Of a DNA stretch of 64,000 nucleotides, positions 61,830 through 64,000 are shown in pieces; the stretch's first letter is position 1; every line of letters begins with the position of its first letter. The stretch covers positions 1 to 64,000 of the forward strand of contig NZ_JARLTC010000035.1 of the NCBI RefSeq assembly GCF_029382225.1, given 5' to 3'. The translations under genes were made by a program, and so were the position numbers. Origin of the DNA: Spongiactinospora sp. TRM90649. Lineage in GTDB: Bacteria; Actinomycetota; Actinomycetes; Streptosporangiales; Streptosporangiaceae. Below the pieces are notes generated by a model. That model was not told the DNA's origin. It searched no databases and saw only the letters and a list, made by a program, of their open reading frames with translations.

Positions 61830-64000
61830 ATGGCTCGAAGAAGCCGGGGACGACTCATCGGGGCGTCCGTCGTGAGCGTGGCGGCGTTGCTCGCCGTCAC
61901 CACCGCGACGCCCGCGAGTGGCGCGAATCCCTCGTCGGACCGATCACATGGCAGCAGAACGATCAAAGTAACCGTGACCGAGGGCACCAGCATGGCGGTC
62001 ACCGCCGCTTCCGGCGGCAGGACCATCGTCATGGACCTCCAGGGGATCCTGCACAGCGTCGCGGGCTCCGGGGGCACGGCCAGGGCCTTCGGTGACCCCT
62101 TGCTCGATCCTTTCTGGCCGGACTTGTCACCGGACGGCGGCAGCGTCGCCGTCCAGTCGTTCGCGGATGGCATGTTCCACATCTGGACCGTTTCCCTGAA
62201 GAACGGCACCGCCAGGCAGCTCACCAGCGGGGAGTATGACGACCTCCAGCCCGCCTGGTCCCCTGACGGAAGCAAGATCGCCTTCTCGTCCGCCAGGGCG
62301 GGCAACGGTGACATCTGGATCGTTGACGTCGCGAACGGTCAGCTCAAGCGGGTCACCTCGGCGTCCGTGGAGGAGACCCAGCCCACCTGGTCGCCCGACG
62401 GGAAGAGCATCGCCTACGTCCGCGAAAACGTCGTGGAGAGCGTCGACCTGGCGACCGGCGCGGTGAAGACGCTCGTCCCCAGCAAGACCGGCGCCCTGGC
62501 GGCCCCCTCCTGGTCGCCGGACGGCGGCAAGATCGCGTTCCTGCGCACCGAGAGCGGGGCGCGCAGGCTCAAGGTCTCCTCGGCGCCCGGCGAGGAGACG
62601 ACCGTCGGCGACCTGACCGACGTCTACTCGTTCCCGCCCTCGTGGATCTCCGCCGAGGAGCTGCTCTACTCGGGCAACGGCAAGATCGTCGTGTCCAAGG
62701 CGGCCACCGGCGAGACCCGCCGGGTGCCGTTCGCCGCGACGTTCACCCTGGAGCGGCCGGTCTACGACCGCAAGGAGTACGACTTCGACTCGAACGGCCG
62801 CCGCGACGTGCGCGGCATCGTCGGGCCCGCGCTGTCCCCCGACGGCCGCGAGGTGCTCTACAAGGCGCTCAACGACCTGTGGGTGCAGCCGGTGGGGCGC
62901 GGCAACGCGCGCAAGCTGACCGACGACGACTTCTACGAGATCGACCCGGTGTGGTCGCGCGACGGCAAGAAGATCGCGTACGCCTCCGACAAGGGCGGCA
63001 CGATGGACCTCTGGGTCCGCGAGCTGTCCAACGGACGTGAGCACCGGGTCACCTCGCTGCCGGGCGCGGAGATCGCCCCGGCCTGGTCGCCGGACGGCAA
63101 GCGCCTGGTCTTCCAGGACCAGGGCGGCAAGACGTTCCTGGTGAACGCCGACGGCGGCGCCGCCCCAGCCGAGCTGCTCGGCACCCGCACCGCCCCCGGA
63201 CGGCCGAGCTGGTCCGCCGACGGCCGCACGGTCGCCCTGTCCGTCTCCGCCGGCTCGCGCAACCAGATCGAGCTGGTGAACGTCGAGGCCAGGACGAGCA
63301 AGGTGGTCGAGCCCGCGCCGTGGCGGTCGATCTCCGTCCGCGGTGACGACGGCCCCGCCTGGTCGCCCGACGGCCGCTGGTTCGCCTTCATCATGGAGAC
63401 CACCCTGTGGGTGCTGCCGGTCAACCCCGACGGCACGCCCGCCGGTCAGGCCAGGCGGCTCACCGACAAGCCGAGCGACGCCCCCTCGTGGAGCGGCGAC
63501 AGCAAGACCCTGCTCTACCTGGAGAACGGCGAGCTGCGCACGATCTCCAGGGACGGCGGCCGGTCGAACGCCGTCAAGACCGGCGTGAGCTACCAGCCCG
63601 CGCAGCCCAAGGGCCGCGTCGTCATCCACGCGGGCAAGATGTGGGACGGCAAGAGCGACAGCCTGCGCGCCAACGTGGACATCACCGTCGTCAAGAACCG
63701 GATCACCGACGTCAGCCCGCACCGGCCGGGGCCGCACCCGCCCGGCTGGAAGGTGATCGACGCCTCCGACCGGACCGTCATGCCCGGCCTCATCGACATC
63801 CACTACCACCAGCAGCTCCAGTCCAAGTTCTACGGCGACCGCCAGGGCAGGCTCCTGCTGTCCTACGGCATCACCACCACCCGTTCCACCGGCGACCAGG
63901 CGTACCGCGCGGTCGAGGACCGCGAGGCGGCGCAGGCCGGCGCGCGGATCGGCCCGAGGCACTTCCTCACCGGTGAGATGCTGGAGGGTTCCCGCCTGTC
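61830..64000 (+). CDS. Secreted PD40 beta-propeller/amidohydrolase fusion (partial)
   Basis: The frame runs off the window after 723 codons. A signal peptide (LIGASVVSVAALLAVTTATP) is followed by many TolB-like repeats (PAWSPDGSKIAFSS, PTWSPDGKSIAYV, PAWSPDGKRLVFQ), forming a propeller up to about residue 590. Then an amidohydrolase begins (VVIHAGKMWDGKSD, VIDASDRTVMPGLIDIHYHQ) with HxH metal ligands. The protein would bind and hydrolyse a peptide- or nucleoside-like substrate outside the cell. ATG 61830 has a strong ribosome-binding site. Confidence 0.85.
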   Translation, partial: MARRSRGRLIGASVVSVAALLAVTTATPASGANPSSDRSHGSRTIKVTVTEGTSMAVTAASGGRTIVMDLQGILHSVAGSGGTARAFGDPLLDPFWPDLSPDGGSVAVQSFADGMFHIWTVSLKNGTARQLTSGEYDDLQPAWSPDGSKIAFSSARAGNGDIWIVDVANGQLKRVTSASVEETQPTWSPDGKSIAYVRENVVESVDLATGAVKTLVPSKTGALAAPSWSPDGGKIAFLRTESGARRLKVSSAPGEETTVGDLTDVYSFPPSWISAEELLYSGNGKIVVSKAATGETRRVPFAATFTLERPVYDRKEYDFDSNGRRDVRGIVGPALSPDGREVLYKALNDLWVQPVGRGNARKLTDDDFYEIDPVWSRDGKKIAYASDKGGTMDLWVRELSNGREHRVTSLPGAEIAPAWSPDGKRLVFQDQGGKTFLVNADGGAAPAELLGTRTAPGRPSWSADGRTVALSVSAGSRNQIELVNVEARTSKVVEPAPWRSISVRGDDGPAWSPDGRWFAFIMETTLWVLPVNPDGTPAGQARRLTDKPSDAPSWSGDSKTLLYLENGELRTISRDGGRSNAVKTGVSYQPAQPKGRVVIHAGKMWDGKSDSLRANVDITVVKNRITDVSPHRPGPHPPGWKVIDASDRTVMPGLIDIHYHQQLQSKFYGDRQGRLLLSYGITTTRSTGDQAYRAVEDREAAQAGARIGPRHFLTGEMLEGSRL

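Overview
The window is high-GC DNA from a Gram-positive actinomycete. Family choice, the MoeA/MoaC/Mog and SepX gene neighbourhood, GTG/TTG starts and many 4-bp stop/start overlaps fit a Streptosporangiales-like organism; that assignment is inference. No rRNA or CRISPR array is visible. Two tRNA genes are present, and both carry an integrated mobile element.

Layout. (1) 1-~10.4 kb is the right part of an integrative conjugative element with a type IV secretion operon (coupling/VirB4-type ATPases, PrgI, TrbL/VirB6-like and pilin-like proteins) on the minus strand. A plus-strand module follows (XF1762-type acetyltransferase-like protein, DNA methyltransferase, small protein, large serine recombinase) that ends inside tRNA-Arg(CCT). 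(2) 10.4-24 kb is core chromosome: a very G-rich stretch with a possible secreted protein, an M15 peptidase, MscL, a SAF/CpaB-like protein, MTA phosphorylase, a decayed MFS drug pump, an FmdB protein, a K+/H+ antiporter, 5-formyl-THF cyclo-ligase, GalU, MoeA, MoaC, Mog, a RimJ-type acetyltransferase and SepX/GlpR, ending at tRNA-Ala(CGC). (3) 23975-37064 is a complete AICE (pSAM2-like) of about 13 kb, bounded by a 49-bp direct repeat of the 3' half of tRNA-Ala. It carries integrase, excisionase, RepSA-type initiator, Spd-like and small proteins, an FtsK/TraSA translocase and a KorSA-like GntR regulator. A cargo arm follows: HTH-kinase fusion, second P-loop kinase, two small proteins, second GntR protein, HAD phosphatase and a large STAND ATPase with near-identical TPRs beside attR.

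(4) 37-45 kb is a patchy accessory region: aminoglycoside phosphotransferase-like gene ending in a 20-bp tandem repeat, Phd-like/receiver-like protein, NmrA-type oxidoreductase divergent from a WYL regulator, MFS pump, alpha/beta hydrolase and several gene remnants. (5) 45.2-52.5 kb is a tightly coupled amino-sugar uptake and catabolism operon: GntR/UTRA regulator, lipoprotein, two permeases, sugar kinase, NanE-like epimerase, ceramidase-like hydrolase and SIS isomerase. It has no ABC ATPase, so it probably uses a shared one. (6) 52.6-64 kb holds a class C beta-lactamase-like membrane protein, two small secreted two-cysteine proteins flanking an HTH/NB-ARC/TPR regulator, an AhpD-like protein, gene remnants, a four-gene roadblock cluster without a GTPase, and the start of a secreted PD40-propeller/amidohydrolase.
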